Position numbers and translations under genes: made by a program. Shown here piece by piece: positions 51,316 through 60,155 of a DNA stretch of 64,000 bases. The DNA lies in contig NZ_JAGQAG010000001.1 in the NCBI RefSeq assembly GCF_021405525.1, forward strand, positions 3,754,856-3,818,855, given 5' to 3'. The notes under the pieces are model-generated. The model was not told where the DNA came from, ran no database searches, and saw only the letters and a list, made by a program, of their open reading frames with translations. Source of the stretch: Ruegeria pomeroyi. Lineage in GTDB: Bacteria; Pseudomonadota; Alphaproteobacteria; Rhodobacterales; Rhodobacteraceae. The first letter of the stretch is position 1, and each line of letters opens with the position of its first letter.

Positions 51316-51897
51316 TCAATAACCGAACACGTCGTTCGGGACCCATTTCATGCCTTTGCCCTTTTGCCCCCAGCGCATCATCAGGCACGAGGTGTTGAGG
51401 CGGTTGAAATAAGTGATATCGACCTTGTACCAGCCGGCCTGCGGCACCTCGACCTCGGACACGATGGTGCTGTCGCATGTCTGGCGTCCGTCGAAATGGC
51501 CAACCCTCTGGCCGCCGATACGTGCGTCGATCCCGTCATTGGTAAAAAAGTCGATCTCGTAAACACCCGGAGAATCGAAACGAATATAACCCCTGATCGC
51601 GGCGGCCACGTTTTCCGCCCGCTTCGAGGTTAACGTGTTCTCGCCCTTGGCGGTGTCACGATAATCGAGCCCACGCAGTGCCTTGCCGCGCTGAGCGCCC
51701 GCCTTGAGCACGCTACGCGCCTCGGCCAGTTGGCGGATGTGCTCGCCCTCCCTGGCATATCCATAGCTGACAGACAGGCCACGCTTCAGCCCGCCGGGCT
51801 GCGGATTGGCCGGTTGCAGTTTGGCCGGTCCTGCCGACAACGCTCCTGCACAGATCATGGCAAGCCCTGCAAGCGCGCCGATCCAGATCGCTTTCAT
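51316..51897 (-). CDS. Secreted PA14-like domain protein
   Basis: 193-aa protein with a clear Sec signal peptide (MKAIWIGALAGLAMICAGALSAG). A single beta-rich domain resembles PA14/GLEYA carbohydrate-binding modules: IRFDSPGVYEIDFFTNDGIDA, then GWYKVDITYFNRLNTSCLMMRW. Likely periplasmic or extracellular and possibly glycan-binding; no catalytic motif. Convergent with the racemase-like gene. Confidence 0.82.
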   Translation of the reverse strand: MKAIWIGALAGLAMICAGALSAGPAKLQPANPQPGGLKRGLSVSYGYAREGEHIRQLAEARSVLKAGAQRGKALRGLDYRDTAKGENTLTSKRAENVAAAIRGYIRFDSPGVYEIDFFTNDGIDARIGGQRVGHFDGRQTCDSTIVSEVEVPQAGWYKVDITYFNRLNTSCLMMRWGQKGKGMKWVPNDVFGY

Positions 51898-52025
51898 ATG
51901 TTACACTCCCGGTTTTCTGCGCCGCGACCGGTCTTGGCGCCGGAGTTGGGCAACGCATTCGTGATCAGCCTAGGCATCAAATTTTCGTGCGGCAAGGGCC
52001 GATACGATCACTTTTTCCCCGCACC

Positions 52026-52478
52026 TCAGGCGCGCAGGTCCTTGGGAGAACCCATGACGACATAGGTCGTGATCGAATTCACATGCGGCAGGGTGCCCAG
52101 AACATCGGTGTGAAAGGTCTTGTAGCTGGGCAGATCGGCGCATTCGACCCGCAGCAGGTATTCGATGGTGCCGGTGATGTTATGGCATTCCACAACTTCG
52201 GGTGCGCGGGCGACGGCGCGCTCGAACCGCTCTTGCGCTGCCTTGGTATGCTCACCGAGGCCGACACCCATATAGGCGACAAATCCGATGCCCAGCGCCG
52301 CCGGGTTCAACACCGCGCGGTAGCCGGCGATAACGCCCGCCCGTTCCAGCTCCTGCACCCGGCGCAAACAGGCCGAGGGCGACAACCCCACTCGCGCCGC
52401 AAGGTCGAGATTGCTGATCCGACCGTCGCGGGACAATTCCTGCAATATCTTGCGGTTGATTTCATCGATCTTCGTCAT
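52026..52478 (-). CDS. Lrp/AsnC-family regulator
   Basis: 150-aa regulator: N-terminal helix-turn-helix (MTKIDEINRKILQELSRDGR, SNLDLAARVGLSPSACLRRV) and a C-terminal RAM ligand domain ending YVVMGSPKDL. Divergent from a LysE exporter; in this arrangement Lrp-type proteins usually activate export in response to the amino acid. Confidence 0.94.
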   Translation of the reverse strand: MTKIDEINRKILQELSRDGRISNLDLAARVGLSPSACLRRVQELERAGVIAGYRAVLNPAALGIGFVAYMGVGLGEHTKAAQERFERAVARAPEVVECHNITGTIEYLLRVECADLPSYKTFHTDVLGTLPHVNSITTYVVMGSPKDLRA

Positions 52479-52480
52479 TG

Positions 52481-52517
52481 ATTGCGAATTTACAGCGAGC
52501 GGTCGCAAGAACGCAAT
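52481..52517. promoter_or_regulatory. Possible Lrp-type operator region
   Basis: ATTGCG ... CGCAAT arms (52481-52486 and 52512-52517), with an extra TCGCAA between, in the short lrp-lysE divergent gap. Suggestive only. Confidence 0.35.
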
Positions 52518-52550
52518 TTCATTTGCCCTGAGCCGCGCAAGAGTTTGCGC

Positions 52551-53147
52551 ATGACATACGATCTGCTCATCGCCCTTTTGCTCTTTGCCTTTGTCTCGTC
52601 GATCACGCCGGGGCCGAACAACCTGATGCTGATGGCATCGGGGGCCAATTTCGGTTTTCGCCGCTCGGTCCCGCATATGCTGGGGATCGGGCTGGGCTTT
52701 ACCTTCATGGTGGTGATGGTTGGCGTTGGACTGGTGCAGGTCTTTGACGCCTGGCCGCCCAGCTATGCGCTGCTGAAATACGCTTCGGTCGTCTATCTGC
52801 TCTATCTTGCCTGGAAGATCGCCAATGCCGCCCCGGCCAAGCGGGGGGCCGAGGCTGGGCGCCCGATGACCTTTCTTCAGGCGGCGGCCTTTCAATGGGT
52901 CAACCCCAAGGCCTGGGCGATGGCGCTGACCGCGATCTCGGCCTATGCGCCGGGACAGACGCTGACGGCGGTGCTGGTGGTTGCCGCGATTTTCGGGGCG
53001 GTCAACCTGCCTTCGGTCAGCACCTGGACCGTGCTGGGTCAGCAGATGGCGCGGTTGCTGACCAATCCACGCCGCCTGACGGTATTCAACTGGACCATGG
53101 CCGGGTTGCTTGTCTTGTCGCTCTACCCGGTGCTCTGGCCCGGCTAG
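52551..53147 (+). CDS. LysE/RhtB-family amino-acid exporter
   Basis: 198-aa membrane protein with five to six helices and the LysE signature SSITPGPNNLMLMASGANFG near the N-terminus. QWVNPKAWAMALTAI is the second conserved block. The ATG at 52551 places this signature at the usual distance. Exports an amino acid or related metabolite; substrate not predictable. Its stop overlaps the stop of the convergent GyrI-like gene. Confidence 0.93.
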   Translation: MTYDLLIALLLFAFVSSITPGPNNLMLMASGANFGFRRSVPHMLGIGLGFTFMVVMVGVGLVQVFDAWPPSYALLKYASVVYLLYLAWKIANAAPAKRGAEAGRPMTFLQAAAFQWVNPKAWAMALTAISAYAPGQTLTAVLVVAAIFGAVNLPSVSTWTVLGQQMARLLTNPRRLTVFNWTMAGLLVLSLYPVLWPG

Positions 53148-53623
53148 GGTCGCAGGGGAATGCACAGATCGGTGCGCAGCGCCTCGGGCGCCGTGTGTTC
53201 AGGATCGTCGTGATAGATCTCGAAAGGCGGCGCAAGATCGGGCCAGACCCGCAAACGCCGCAACTCGCGCTCGTAGAGGCTGCGGAACTTGTCCGGAATC
53301 TGGTCATAGGGTCCCACATGGCGATGTATGGCACAATGACAGGGCCTCTGGCGCCACGGTTCCAGACCCGAAACCTCGCCTGTGTCCCGGGGTACCGCGC
53401 ATCCGGCAAGATAGACCTGATGGGATGGCGGGGTTCGGGTCGGGTCGGACAGGTAGAGCCCGACCACCGGCCCCCAGCCGCGTGTCCGCCAATCGGGCGG
53501 CAGGCAGGAGAGGAGTTGCGCAAATCCCGCGGCCTTCTGCGCATAGGGTCCGATATGGCGAAAGGCGCACAGATCGAAGCCCTCGAGATGGTCGATTGAG
53601 ACATCCAGGTTTTCATTGGTCAC
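53144..53623 (-). CDS. GyrI-like small-molecule-binding protein
   Basis: 159-aa stand-alone GyrI-like/AraC effector-binding domain: FDLCAFRHIGPYAQKAAGFAQL, GWGPVVGLYLSDP, RHVGPYDQIPDKFRSLYE, FEIYHDDPEHTAPE. No DNA-binding part. GTG at 53623 is the best start; a TTG two codons earlier is possible. It lies 10 bp after an AraC-GyrI fusion gene whose effector domain it resembles. Confidence 0.85.
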   Translation of the reverse strand: MTNENLDVSIDHLEGFDLCAFRHIGPYAQKAAGFAQLLSCLPPDWRTRGWGPVVGLYLSDPTRTPPSHQVYLAGCAVPRDTGEVSGLEPWRQRPCHCAIHRHVGPYDQIPDKFRSLYERELRRLRVWPDLAPPFEIYHDDPEHTAPEALRTDLCIPLRP

Positions 53624-53633
53624 GACCAAGGCC

Positions 53634-54464
53634 TCATTTCAAGGGCAGACAGATTTCGGTCAGCAGTTCTTCGGGTGGAACCGCGCGCGGATCGTTGAGG
53701 TAAATCTCGAAACAGGGGCTGTCCGCCGGCTCCTCGCCCGAAGTGGGCAACCATGTGCCGAACAGAGAATGATAGGCGGCGGCAAGCCCGGAATAGGGAC
53801 CCTTGTAGGTCATGACCGCCGTCCTGCCGCCGGGCAGGTGGTGTTCTTCCATCCCTTGCGGGATATCATCGCCGCGCCATGTTCCGCCTGCAAAGGACCG
53901 CAGTTCCGCCTCGGGGACGCAGTCGGGGCTGTCGAGATAGACCGCAACCGAGTCCGCGATCTGCGGCCACAGGTTGCGGGACTGGCACAGGGCCGAAAAA
54001 CTCTCGAAGCTGCGGCCAATGGTGGCATAGGCCCCTTTGTGGGCGATCCCAGCCAGACGCCGGGCAGGTTCATCGCGGATTTCCACGGGAAGCATCGGAT
54101 AGTCTCCTGTCTTGAAGGGGGGCAGAGGCGGCAACAGCCGATTGGCCCGGCGAAAGGCCGACGGGCTTTGCCCATAGGCCTCGGCAAAGGCGCGCGCGAA
54201 GGAGACCGGGTTGGGATAACCGACCGAAGCGGCGATCTCGTCCACCCGCGTCCGGGTCTGCACCAGTGCGGTAGCTGCCCGGTGCAACCGCATCCGCCGC
54301 ACCGTCTGGGCACAGGTCTCGCCCGTCAGCGCCCGGAACACCCGGTGCCAGTGAAACCGCGACATTGCCGCCACATCCGCCAACTGGTCCAGCGACAGGT
54401 CGCCGCCCGGATTGTCATGGATGTAGTTCAGCACCCGCAGGATGCGCCCTTCGTAATCTGTCAT
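53634..54464 (-). CDS. AraC regulator fused to a GyrI-like effector domain
   Basis: 276-aa regulator. Residues 1-105 carry two AraC helix-turn-helix units (DQLADVAAMSRFHWHRVFRA; IAASVGYPNPVSFARAFAEA). Residues 120-276 are a GyrI-like ligand domain (RRLAGIAHKGAYATIGRSFE, FEIYLNDPRAVPPEELLTEI). Rob/SoxS/MarR-type multidrug sensing uses the same combination. The ATG at 54464 is chosen at the start of similarity. Forms a two-gene unit with the downstream stand-alone domain. Confidence 0.9.
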   Translation of the reverse strand: MTDYEGRILRVLNYIHDNPGGDLSLDQLADVAAMSRFHWHRVFRALTGETCAQTVRRMRLHRAATALVQTRTRVDEIAASVGYPNPVSFARAFAEAYGQSPSAFRRANRLLPPLPPFKTGDYPMLPVEIRDEPARRLAGIAHKGAYATIGRSFESFSALCQSRNLWPQIADSVAVYLDSPDCVPEAELRSFAGGTWRGDDIPQGMEEHHLPGGRTAVMTYKGPYSGLAAAYHSLFGTWLPTSGEEPADSPCFEIYLNDPRAVPPEELLTEICLPLK

Positions 54465-54586
54465 TGCCTGATGCCTGTTTCCTCTGCCCCGGCAGACTGC
54501 CATCGAAGCGTCCCACAAATCTTGCCGAGTTGCATCCTGCGCGACCTGAGGTCATATAGCGTGAAACTCCGCGACGTGAGGGCACC

Positions 54587-55549
54587 ATGACCCAGTATCT
54601 GGATTTCGAGAAACCGCTGGCCGAAATCGAAGGCAAGGCCGAGGAACTGCGCGCTCTGGCCCGCGCCAACGAAGAGATGGACGTGGCAGAAGAGGCTGCG
54701 GCGCTCGATGCCAAAGCGGCCAAGCTTCTGGACGAGCTTTATCGCGATCTGACCCCCTGGCGGAAATGCCAGGTGGCCCGGCACCCCGAACGCCCGCATT
54801 GCCGCGATTATGTCGATGCGTTGTTCACCGAATACACGCCGCTGGCCGGCGACCGGAACTTTGCCGACGATCTGGCGGTAATGGGCGGGCTGGCACGGTT
54901 CAATGACCGCCCGGTCATGGTGATCGGCCACGAGAAGGGGTCCGACACCAAGTCCCGCATCGCCCACAATTTCGGCATGGCCCGGCCCGAAGGATATCGC
55001 AAGGCGGTGCGCCTGATCGAGATGGCCGGCCGGTTCGGTCTGCCGGTGGTGACTCTGGTCGATACCGCGGGCGCCTATCCCGGCAAGGGCGCCGAAGAGC
55101 GCGGCCAGTCCGAGGCCATCGCCCGTTCGACCGAGATGTGCCTGCGTGCCGGTGTGCCGCTGGTCTCGGTCATCATCGGCGAAGGCGGCTCGGGCGGCGC
55201 CGTCGCCTTTGCCACTGCCAACCGGGTGGCGATGCTGGAACATTCGATCTATTCGGTGATCTCGCCCGAGGGCTGCGCCTCGATCCTGTGGAAGAATGCC
55301 GAAAAGATGCGCGAGGCCGCCGAGGCGCTGCGCCTGACTGCGCAGGACCTGCTGAAACTGGGCGTGGTCGACCGCGTGATCCCCGAGCCGCGCGGTGGTG
55401 CCCATCGCGACAAGGCTGCCACGATGGAGGCGGTACGCACCGCCATCGCCGCCATGCTAAAGGAGCTTGAGGGCAAATCCGCCGAGGCGCTGATCAAGGA
55501 TCGTCGCAAGAAATTCCTCGATATCGGATCCAAAGGGCTGGCCGCCTGA
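54587..55549 (+). CDS. accA: Acetyl-CoA carboxylase carboxyltransferase alpha subunit
   Basis: 320-aa subunit of the enzyme that makes malonyl-CoA for fatty-acid synthesis. It opens [21 protein letters not shown] and contains [34 protein letters not shown] and [12 protein letters not shown]. Full family length. GAGGGC precedes the ATG. Confidence 0.97.
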   Translation: MTQYLDFEKPLAEIEGKAEELRALARANEEMDVAEEAAALDAKAAKLLDELYRDLTPWRKCQVARHPERPHCRDYVDALFTEYTPLAGDRNFADDLAVMGGLARFNDRPVMVIGHEKGSDTKSRIAHNFGMARPEGYRKAVRLIEMAGRFGLPVVTLVDTAGAYPGKGAEERGQSEAIARSTEMCLRAGVPLVSVIIGEGGSGGAVAFATANRVAMLEHSIYSVISPEGCASILWKNAEKMREAAEALRLTAQDLLKLGVVDRVIPEPRGGAHRDKAATMEAVRTAIAAMLKELEGKSAEALIKDRRKKFLDIGSKGLAA

Positions 55550-55550
55550 G

Positions 55551-55629
55551 AAAGGGCGCCGCGCGCCCCTTCATTTCGCCTGAAATACTCCGGGGGAGTC
55601 GCCCATCGGGCGACGGGGGCAGCGCCCCC
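55551..55629. repeat. Hairpin plus intergenic repeat (AAATACTCC element), copy 3
   Basis: AAAGGGCGC-CGC-GCGCCCCTT after the accA stop may be its terminator. Then come CCTTCATTTCGCC-N2-AAATACTCC (55568-55591) and two hairpins, GTCGCCC-ATC-GGGCGAC (55598-55614) and GGGGGC-AGC-GCCCCC (55615-55629). Lies between convergent genes. Confidence 0.7.
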
Positions 55630-55636
55630 GCCCCGC

Positions 55637-56782
55637 TCAACCCTGGCGCAGCATCCGCAACAGCTCGACCGAGGGCGTGCCGGTCACTGCCAGCCCACGC
55701 GCGCGCTGATAGTCGCTGATCGCAGCGGTGCTTTTCGAACCGATCACCCCGTCTGCACCGCCGGTATCATAGCCGGCCGCCGTCAGGCGGGTCTGCAACT
55801 CCTTGCGCTCTTCCAGCGTCAAACCGGTCTCGTCCGGCCCGAACGATGCCTTGAACGGCCCGCCGCCCTTGAGGCGGTCCGACAGGTGTCCCACGCCGAT
55901 GGCGTAGCTGTCGGAGTTATTGTAGCGCTTGATCACGTTGAAATTCTTGAACACCGCGATCTTGGGTCCCGGCACCTGCGGTTGCAGCACGGCCAGCGGC
56001 GTGCCCGAATTGGCGGCGGCGGATCCCACTTCGCCACCCCAGGGCTGGCCGCGCACCCAGCCCGCATTGGCCAGATAGGCAGCGGTCGAGGCCAGCGCAT
56101 CGGTCGGATCCTCGGACCAGATATCGCGCCGCCCGTCGCCGGTGAAATCCACCGCATAGGCCAGGTACGAGGTTGGGATGAATTGGGTATGGCCCATCGC
56201 ACCCGCCCAGCTTCCGGTCATGTTTCGGGGTGACGTATCGCCGTTTTGCAGGATCTTCATCGCCGCGATCAGCTGTTTTTCAAAGAACGCGCCGCGCCGC
56301 CCGTCATAGGCCAGCGTCGACAGGGCCGACACGATCGGCACATCGCCGCGCCGGGTGCCATAGCGGCTCTCCAACCCCCAGATTGCGGTCACCACCGCCT
56401 TGTCGACCCCATAACGTTGCTCGATCCGGTCCAAGAGCGCGCCGTGCCGGGCCAGCATCTGCTTGCCGGTCGCGATCCGCTCGTCCGAGGCCGCGATGGC
56501 CAGGTAATCCTCCAGCGAGCGTTTGAACTCGGTCTGGTTGCGGTCCCGCTCGATCACCTTTGGGATGTAGCCCGCCCCGCGAAACGCGCTGTCGAGGGTC
56601 GAGGCCGAAATGCCCTGCGCCGAGGCCCGCCCCTTGAAAGAGGCGACCCAGGCGGTCCAGCCCGCGTTGGGCACGGTGGGCCAGTTTTCCGCCGGTGCGG
56701 CGGTGGGGGCGGTCGTAGCCCCGCCACAGGCCGAAAGCGTCAGCGCCCCCAAGCCGAAAGTAAAAAGCCGACGATCAATCAT
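55637..56782 (-). CDS. MltB-type lytic murein transglycosylase with peptidoglycan-binding domain
   Basis: 381-aa lipoprotein: a signal peptide ends in the lipobox LSAC (about residue 19). The soluble lytic transglycosylase domain follows, with the catalytic Glu in WGLESRYGTRRGDVP, then MGHTQFIPTSYLAYAVDFTG. A C-terminal PG-binding_1 domain (about residues 315-378, LQTRLTAAGYDTGGADGVIG) completes it. Cleaves glycan strands to anhydromuropeptides from the outer-membrane side. Confidence 0.94.
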   Translation of the reverse strand: MIDRRLFTFGLGALTLSACGGATTAPTAAPAENWPTVPNAGWTAWVASFKGRASAQGISASTLDSAFRGAGYIPKVIERDRNQTEFKRSLEDYLAIAASDERIATGKQMLARHGALLDRIEQRYGVDKAVVTAIWGLESRYGTRRGDVPIVSALSTLAYDGRRGAFFEKQLIAAMKILQNGDTSPRNMTGSWAGAMGHTQFIPTSYLAYAVDFTGDGRRDIWSEDPTDALASTAAYLANAGWVRGQPWGGEVGSAAANSGTPLAVLQPQVPGPKIAVFKNFNVIKRYNNSDSYAIGVGHLSDRLKGGGPFKASFGPDETGLTLEERKELQTRLTAAGYDTGGADGVIGSKSTAAISDYQRARGLAVTGTPSVELLRMLRQG

Positions 56783-56822
56783 GGTGAATCCTGCTCGTTT
56801 GTTTTGCCGCAGGATACCGCGA

Positions 56823-57611
56823 TCAGCCGCGCCAGACCAGCAAGCGTTTCTCGATTTTGCCGATGGCCCAGCTGGTCAGCACGCCGAGGCAGGACAGAAT
56901 GACCACACCGGCAAAAAGCCGCTCAAGATCGTAGAGCGCGCCCGCTTGCAGGATATAGGCGCCGATCCCGTGTTCGGCGCCCAGCATCTCGGCCGCGACC
57001 AGCAGGATGATGCCGATGGCCAGCGACACCCGCAGCCCCGAAAGGATGCCGGGCAGCGCGCCGGGCAGCACGATCTTGCGCACGATCGACCACCAGCCCA
57101 GGCCAAAGCTCTGACCCATGCGAATGAGCCCCCGGTCGACATTGTCGACCGCGCCATAGGTGGCCACCACCGTGGGCGTGAAGGTCCCCAGCGCGATGAG
57201 CGCGTATTTCGACCCCTCGTCGATGCCGAACCAGATCACGAACAGCGGCAGCAGGGCGATTTTCGGGATCGGGAAGATCGCCGCCACCAGCGGCACCAGC
57301 CCGGCCCGGATGTAAGAGAAGAGCCCGATCAGCACGCCCACACCGATGCCCGCGCTGATGCCCAGCACCGAGCCCACCGCCAACCGGCTGAGCGAGGGTA
57401 ACAGATGAGTCCAGAGCGCGCCGGACCGGGCCAGATCACCCAGCGTCGCGGCCACGTCCGAAGGGCGCGGCAGGGTCAGGTTGGAAATCCAGCCCGTCCG
57501 CGTGCCCCATTCGATCAGGAAGAGCAGCAGCAGAAACACCGCGATGCCGGTGCCGCGCCGCGCCTCGGGACGGAAACCGCCGCCACGAAAGGGAACCCGG
57601 ATCTCAGGCAT
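56823..57611 (-). CDS. ABC transporter permease (SsuC/TauC/NMT1-associated type)
   Basis: 262-aa inner-membrane permease with about six helices. The EAA loop is represented by RMGQSFGLGWWSIVRKIVLPGALP. FPIPKIALLPLFVIWFGID and LGAEHGIGAYI are typical of the nitrate/taurine/sulfonate permease group. Its start overlaps the end of the ATPase gene by 8 bp, which shows coupling. Confidence 0.93.
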   Translation of the reverse strand: MPEIRVPFRGGGFRPEARRGTGIAVFLLLLFLIEWGTRTGWISNLTLPRPSDVAATLGDLARSGALWTHLLPSLSRLAVGSVLGISAGIGVGVLIGLFSYIRAGLVPLVAAIFPIPKIALLPLFVIWFGIDEGSKYALIALGTFTPTVVATYGAVDNVDRGLIRMGQSFGLGWWSIVRKIVLPGALPGILSGLRVSLAIGIILLVAAEMLGAEHGIGAYILQAGALYDLERLFAGVVILSCLGVLTSWAIGKIEKRLLVWRG

Positions 57612-58371
57612 CCAGCAACTCCAGATCGGCGGCCACCGCCTCGTCCCGCATCAGTGCCCAGAGATGGGCCTGGATCGCCTCCAGCCCCGCGTCCCCTGCA
57701 TGCCGTTCCGACAGCGTCCCCGGCACCTCGATCACCTCGCGCACGCGGCCCGGACGGCGCGACAGTACCGCGATGCGGTGTCCCAGGCGCACCGCCTCGG
57801 CCAGGTTGTGGGTGACATAGACGCCGGTAAAGGGCTGCCGCTCCCACAGGGCCACCAGATCCTCCATCAACAGCTCGCGCGTCTGCGCGTCCAGCGCCGA
57901 GAGCGGCTCGTCCAGCAGCATCACCGCCGGGTTCACCGCCAGCGCCCTGGCAATGGCGACCCGCTGTTTCATGCCCCCCGACAGTTGTCGGGGCAGGGCA
58001 TCGTGGAAATCCGACAGCCGGGTGCGCGCCAGCACATCCTCGATGATCGCGCGCACCCGGTCACCCGGCAGGCGGTGATCTTCGAGCACCAGCGAGATAT
58101 TGCCCGCCACGCTGCGCCAGGGCAGCAGGGCGAAATCCTGAAACACATAGGTCAGCGGGTTCAGACAGCCCTCGGGCGGGGTGCCGCCTTGCAGCACCTC
58201 GCCCCAATCGGGTTGTTCCAGCCCGCCCAGCATCCTGAGCAGCGTGGACTTGCCGCAGCCCGACGGACCGACCACGCACAGGATCTCGCCTGCCGGGATA
58301 TGCAGCGAGACATCGTCCAGCACCACCATGTCGCCATAGCAATGGGTCAGACCGCGAACCGCGAGCTCCAT
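57604..58371 (-). CDS. ABC transporter ATP-binding protein (SsuB/TauB type)
   Basis: 255-aa ATPase with Walker A GPSGCGKSTLLRML, Q-loop VFQDFALLPW, signature LSGGMKQRVAIARAL and Walker B LLDEPLSALD. The middle gene of a binding protein-ATPase-permease set, starting 6 bp after the binding-protein gene. Confidence 0.95.
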   Translation of the reverse strand: MELAVRGLTHCYGDMVVLDDVSLHIPAGEILCVVGPSGCGKSTLLRMLGGLEQPDWGEVLQGGTPPEGCLNPLTYVFQDFALLPWRSVAGNISLVLEDHRLPGDRVRAIIEDVLARTRLSDFHDALPRQLSGGMKQRVAIARALAVNPAVMLLDEPLSALDAQTRELLMEDLVALWERQPFTGVYVTHNLAEAVRLGHRIAVLSRRPGRVREVIEVPGTLSERHAGDAGLEAIQAHLWALMRDEAVAADLELLDA

Positions 58372-58377
58372 GTGCCG

Positions 58378-59394
58378 TCAGATCATCGGTGCATAAGATC
58401 CGTCGACCAGCACCTCGGTGGTGATGCTGTCCTTGACCAGACCTTCGGACTTGAACCAGCCCAGCTGATCCTCGACCGAACCCATGTTCAGGCCCGCATC
58501 CTTGTTCAGGCGCATCGCGCCGTTGCGGATGGATTTCTCGGCCTTCTCGAAGGGTTGGTCTGCATAGACATATTTGTGCACCAGCTTGACCATTTCGACC
58601 CCGGCCTCGTCCCCGGCGGTCTTGTCCACCAGGGCCGCGTTGAAATCCGCCGCCCCGCGCGAGAAGGCGCGCAGGAACGCCTCGGTCTGCGCCCGTTCGC
58701 CGGAGGCATTGCTGGCCGAGGTAAACACGGTGGTGACCTGATAGTCGGGCAGATAATCCGCAACCATGCCGATGTGCTTGACCGCACCACCGCCCGACAG
58801 CGCCTTGCCGATATGGGGCACGATGGTCCAGGCGTCGACCTGTCCCGATTTCATCGCGCCGATGATCGCGCCCACCTTTTGCAGCGGCGTGAACTTGACC
58901 GAGGCACCCTCGGCCGCCGCGATCTTGGCGCCCATATAGTGGAAGGACGAGCCCGGCTGCGTCACCGCAAAGCTGCGCCCATCCAGCGCGGCGGCGCTGG
59001 TCAGCCCCGCATCATAGGCCGCGTTCGAGGCCAGGATCATCTGGCCGTCAATGCCCTTTTCCTCGCTCAGCGCGCCGCCGATCACCTTGGCTGCGCCTTT
59101 TTCGGCTAGGCTGATCAGGCCGCCGGTGATCGCGGTGACCGCATAATCGGCGTCACCGCTGGCGATTGCCACCGCCATCGGTTGGGCCGCCTCGAAAAAC
59201 TTGAATTCGACGTCCAGCCCCTCGTCAGTGAAATAGCCGCGTTCAAAAGCGACGAATGACGCCGCGTGGCTGGTGAAGCGCAACGCGCCGACCGTCATCT
59301 TGGTATTTGCCAGGGCCGGTGTTCCCAGCATCGGCAAGGTGGCCGCGCCACCGATCAGCCCCAGCGCTCCGCGCCGCGAAAACCTGTTCATCAT
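58378..59394 (-). CDS. ABC transporter substrate-binding protein (NMT1/THI5-like), Tat signal
   Basis: 338-aa periplasmic binding protein. A Tat-type signal (FSRRGALGLIGGAATLPMLG) precedes an NMT1/THI5-like domain (VGALRFTSHAASFVAFERGYFTDEGLDVEF). The family covers taurine, sulfonate, nitrate, pyrimidine-precursor and other small ligands, so the substrate stays open. Good GGGGAG before the double ATG. Preceded by a GntR gene on the same strand. Confidence 0.91.
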   Translation of the reverse strand: MMNRFSRRGALGLIGGAATLPMLGTPALANTKMTVGALRFTSHAASFVAFERGYFTDEGLDVEFKFFEAAQPMAVAIASGDADYAVTAITGGLISLAEKGAAKVIGGALSEEKGIDGQMILASNAAYDAGLTSAAALDGRSFAVTQPGSSFHYMGAKIAAAEGASVKFTPLQKVGAIIGAMKSGQVDAWTIVPHIGKALSGGGAVKHIGMVADYLPDYQVTTVFTSASNASGERAQTEAFLRAFSRGAADFNAALVDKTAGDEAGVEMVKLVHKYVYADQPFEKAEKSIRNGAMRLNKDAGLNMGSVEDQLGWFKSEGLVKDSITTEVLVDGSYAPMI

Positions 59395-59463
59395 GTCACT
59401 CCCCGTTGAAATCCGGTCTCAGCTTAAGACCAAGGCAAAGCGGCGCGCAACCATGCAACGCGA

Positions 59464-60111
59464 TCACGTCACCAACAGCCGCAGGCCCTGGGTCACGTCG
59501 GAACGCACCGCCAGCCGCAATCCGGGTTCATCGCCTGCCTTGAGCGCGGCGATGATCAGCTTGTGATATTGCGGCGGATCGGTGCGGCGTAGTCGGCCAT
59601 AGAGCGCGCGCATCGTCGGCCCCAACTGCAGCCAGACGGTTTCCGCCATGGCCAGCATCGCCGGCGCCTGCGCCCGAAGGTAAAGGGTGCGGTGAAATTC
59701 CAGATTGGTGCGGATATACCCCACCGCATCGCGTTTCGAGACCATCTCGGCCACCGTGCCGTTGATCGCCTGCAACCGGTCGATCAGCGCCATATGGGCG
59801 CGGGGCAGGGCGCGGCTGGCCAGTTCCACCTCGAGAAGCGCACGCAGGGCGGCCAGTTCCTCGATCCGGTCGCTGCTCAACTCGGGGGTCGACACGCGGC
59901 CCGAACTGGACAGGAACAGCGCCCCCTCGGCCACAAGGCGACGGATCGCCTCGCGCGCGGGGGTCATCGAAACGTCGAATTCCTTGCCAATGCCGCGCAG
60001 GGTCAGTGCCTGACCCGGTGACATTTCGCCATGCATGATGCGGGTGCGCAGGCTGCGATAGACCCGGTCATGGGCGGCGGCTGTCTGGTCGGTCGGGCGC
60101 GGGTTCTGCAT
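59464..60111 (-). CDS. GntR-family regulator (FCD type)
   Basis: 215-aa regulator. The winged helix-turn-helix (YRSLRTRIMHGEMSPGQALT, FDVSMTPAREAIRRLVAEG) precedes a helical FCD effector domain (ALRALLEVELASRALPRAH, NLEFHRTLYLRA). The neighbouring ABC importer, 69 bp downstream in the same direction, is its probable target. Confidence 0.92.
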   Translation of the reverse strand: MQNPRPTDQTAAAHDRVYRSLRTRIMHGEMSPGQALTLRGIGKEFDVSMTPAREAIRRLVAEGALFLSSSGRVSTPELSSDRIEELAALRALLEVELASRALPRAHMALIDRLQAINGTVAEMVSKRDAVGYIRTNLEFHRTLYLRAQAPAMLAMAETVWLQLGPTMRALYGRLRRTDPPQYHKLIIAALKAGDEPGLRLAVRSDVTQGLRLLVT

Positions 60112-60155
60112 GTTTCCTTGTGATCACATCTGCGAGCAGCGTCAAGCCGACCGGA

